This document shows positions 6,421 to 7,182 of a stretch of 7,182 bases of DNA, piece by piece; position 1 is the first letter of the stretch; each line of letters begins with the position of its first letter. Made by a program: the position numbers and the translations under genes. Below the pieces are notes generated by a model that was not told where the DNA came from, searched no databases, and was given only the letters and a program-made list of their open reading frames with translations. The stretch comes from an uncultured Phycisphaerales bacterium (GTDB taxonomy: Bacteria; Planctomycetota; Phycisphaerae; Phycisphaerales; UBA1924). The DNA lies in contig CALFMQ010000127.1 of NCBI GenBank assembly GCA_937879825.1, positions 1 through 7,182 of the forward strand. The letters are read 5' to 3'.

Positions 6421-7182
6421 GCCCTCGCGTGGGGCGACCACCACGCGGCGCCGCAGATCCGGCACCCAGGTCCCGCCCGGCTCCTCGATCGTGATCGCAA
6501 ACAACGCCACCCGACCCACATCGATGCCCGGATGGATCGGCACGATCACCTCGCCGTCCTGCGTCGCGTTGAAGACACCCCCCGAGACCTTCTGCTCCAT
6601 GCCGCGTTCGTCGATGACCCACACCTGGTACTGCTCGACCTTCGGATCATTGACCGCGAGCCCCTCGAACCGCAGGTACCCCTCCTGCAGCTCATCGTTC
6701 CAAACAACATCGCCCCGGACCAGCCGCTGCTCCGCGGGCGCATCCGGCAGATCAAAGGGCGACCACGCCAGCCGAACCGTATCGGGCACTTCCAGCAACT
6801 TGCGCCGGTTCGCCGCCAGCACAGCGGGATCCTCGGGTGTCTCGTACTGCGCGATTTTGAGGTTGGCGGCCTCGAGGTCGGTCCGCGCCCGCGTCAGGCG
6901 GCTCTCGAAATCAGCGGTCGCGTCGGCAAGACGCTGCGCCAGCGCGAGTTCGCGATTGGCCGAGTCCGCGACCTCCCCTTCAAGCTCGCTCAGGCGCGAC
7001 CTCGCGGTGGCCAACATCTGCGTATTGGACTCGTACTGCTCCTGCAAGGACGCGAGCTGGGTCTGGAACTCGTGCGCCGCTTGTTCCTTGCTCCGCTGAA
7101 CGCTCAGCGCCCAGATTCCTGCGCCCGAAGCCAACGCGATCGCCGCAGCAGCAGCCAACCACGCCCCGATCGCCGGCTTCCG
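6418..7182 (-). CDS. RskA-like anti-sigma protein with membrane helix and coiled coil (N-terminus beyond window)
   Basis: The frame is open to the right edge; 254 residues are visible and the N-terminus is missing. In visible numbering: basic RK, a transmembrane helix (about 6-28, Ala-rich), a long coiled coil (about 29-115; Gln, Glu, Leu and Arg-rich), a linker with NRRKLLEVPDTVRLAWSP (about 125-142), then a C-terminal domain (about 138-253) resembling RskA: YQVWVIDERG (185-194), GVFNATQDGEV (202-212), FAITIEEPGGTWVP (228-241). In RskA-type proteins a cytoplasmic N-terminal domain holds an ECF sigma factor and the C-terminal domain lies outside the membrane; here the cytoplasmic part would be beyond the edge, so sigma binding cannot be seen. 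A TTG at 7158 is inside the membrane helix and is not a credible start. The 87-residue coiled coil suggests oligomerisation or reach from the membrane. It heads the likely operon with two STAS genes. Confidence 0.8.
   Translation of the reverse strand, partial: RKPAIGAWLAAAAAIALASGAGIWALSVQRSKEQAAHEFQTQLASLQEQYESNTQMLATARSRLSELEGEVADSANRELALAQRLADATADFESRLTRARTDLEAANLKIAQYETPEDPAVLAANRRKLLEVPDTVRLAWSPFDLPDAPAEQRLVRGDVVWNDELQEGYLRFEGLAVNDPKVEQYQVWVIDERGMEQKVSGGVFNATQDGEVIVPIHPGIDVGRVALFAITIEEPGGTWVPDLRRRVVVAPREG

Noticed and set aside
6377..6622. N-terminal extension of STAS paralogue 2
   Set aside because: The added residues are Arg/Gly-rich, overlap the end of the anti-sigma-like gene in another frame, and have no match in the colinear neighbour.

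Overview
The window is GC-rich, gene-dense bacterial chromosome. The best lineage clue is a small membrane protein (minus strand, 173-508) ending in a zinc ribbon of the form CxxCGYDLRG...CPEC. This module is very common in Planctomycetes, and together with an RskA-like anti-sigma protein and stand-alone STAS proteins it suggests a planctomycete, perhaps of the Phycisphaerae type. That assignment is inference from motifs, not a phylogeny.

Layout. (1) Positions 1-1875, minus strand: a compact set of rarA (AAA+ ATPase of stalled replication forks), a two-helix zinc-ribbon membrane protein, and a membrane protein cut by the left edge. Both junctions are ATGA overlaps (stop TGA within start ATG), so the three are very probably one translationally coupled operon. 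(2) Positions 1876-1979: a 104-base divergent spacer with weak promoter-like hexamers facing both ways. (3) Positions 1980-5639, plus strand: a SulP/SLC26-family anion transporter with a C-terminal STAS domain, then, after 60 bases, glmS (glucosamine-6-phosphate synthase). (4) Positions 5643-7182, minus strand: the 3' part of an RskA-like anti-sigma protein (cut by the right edge), followed by two tandem stand-alone STAS proteins about 48% identical to each other. This cluster meets glmS tail to tail with only 3 bases between stop codons, and an imperfect inverted repeat spans both stops.

How the genes fit together. rarA and glmS are housekeeping genes (fork rescue; first step of amino-sugar/UDP-GlcNAc synthesis). 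SulP would move an inorganic or small organic anion across the inner membrane. The right-hand minus-strand cluster looks regulatory: a membrane-anchored anti-sigma-like protein with a long coiled coil next to two cytoplasmic STAS proteins that keep the phosphorylatable Ser but lack the usual preceding Asp. No sigma factor or RsbW-type kinase is visible in the window.

No RNA genes, mobile elements, CRISPR arrays or glmS ribozyme were recognised, and no stretch over 300 bases lacks a gene. Many long open frames occur antisense to or out of frame with the real genes, including one of over 1000 codons antisense to sulP and glmS; these are judged to be products of the GC-rich third codon positions.
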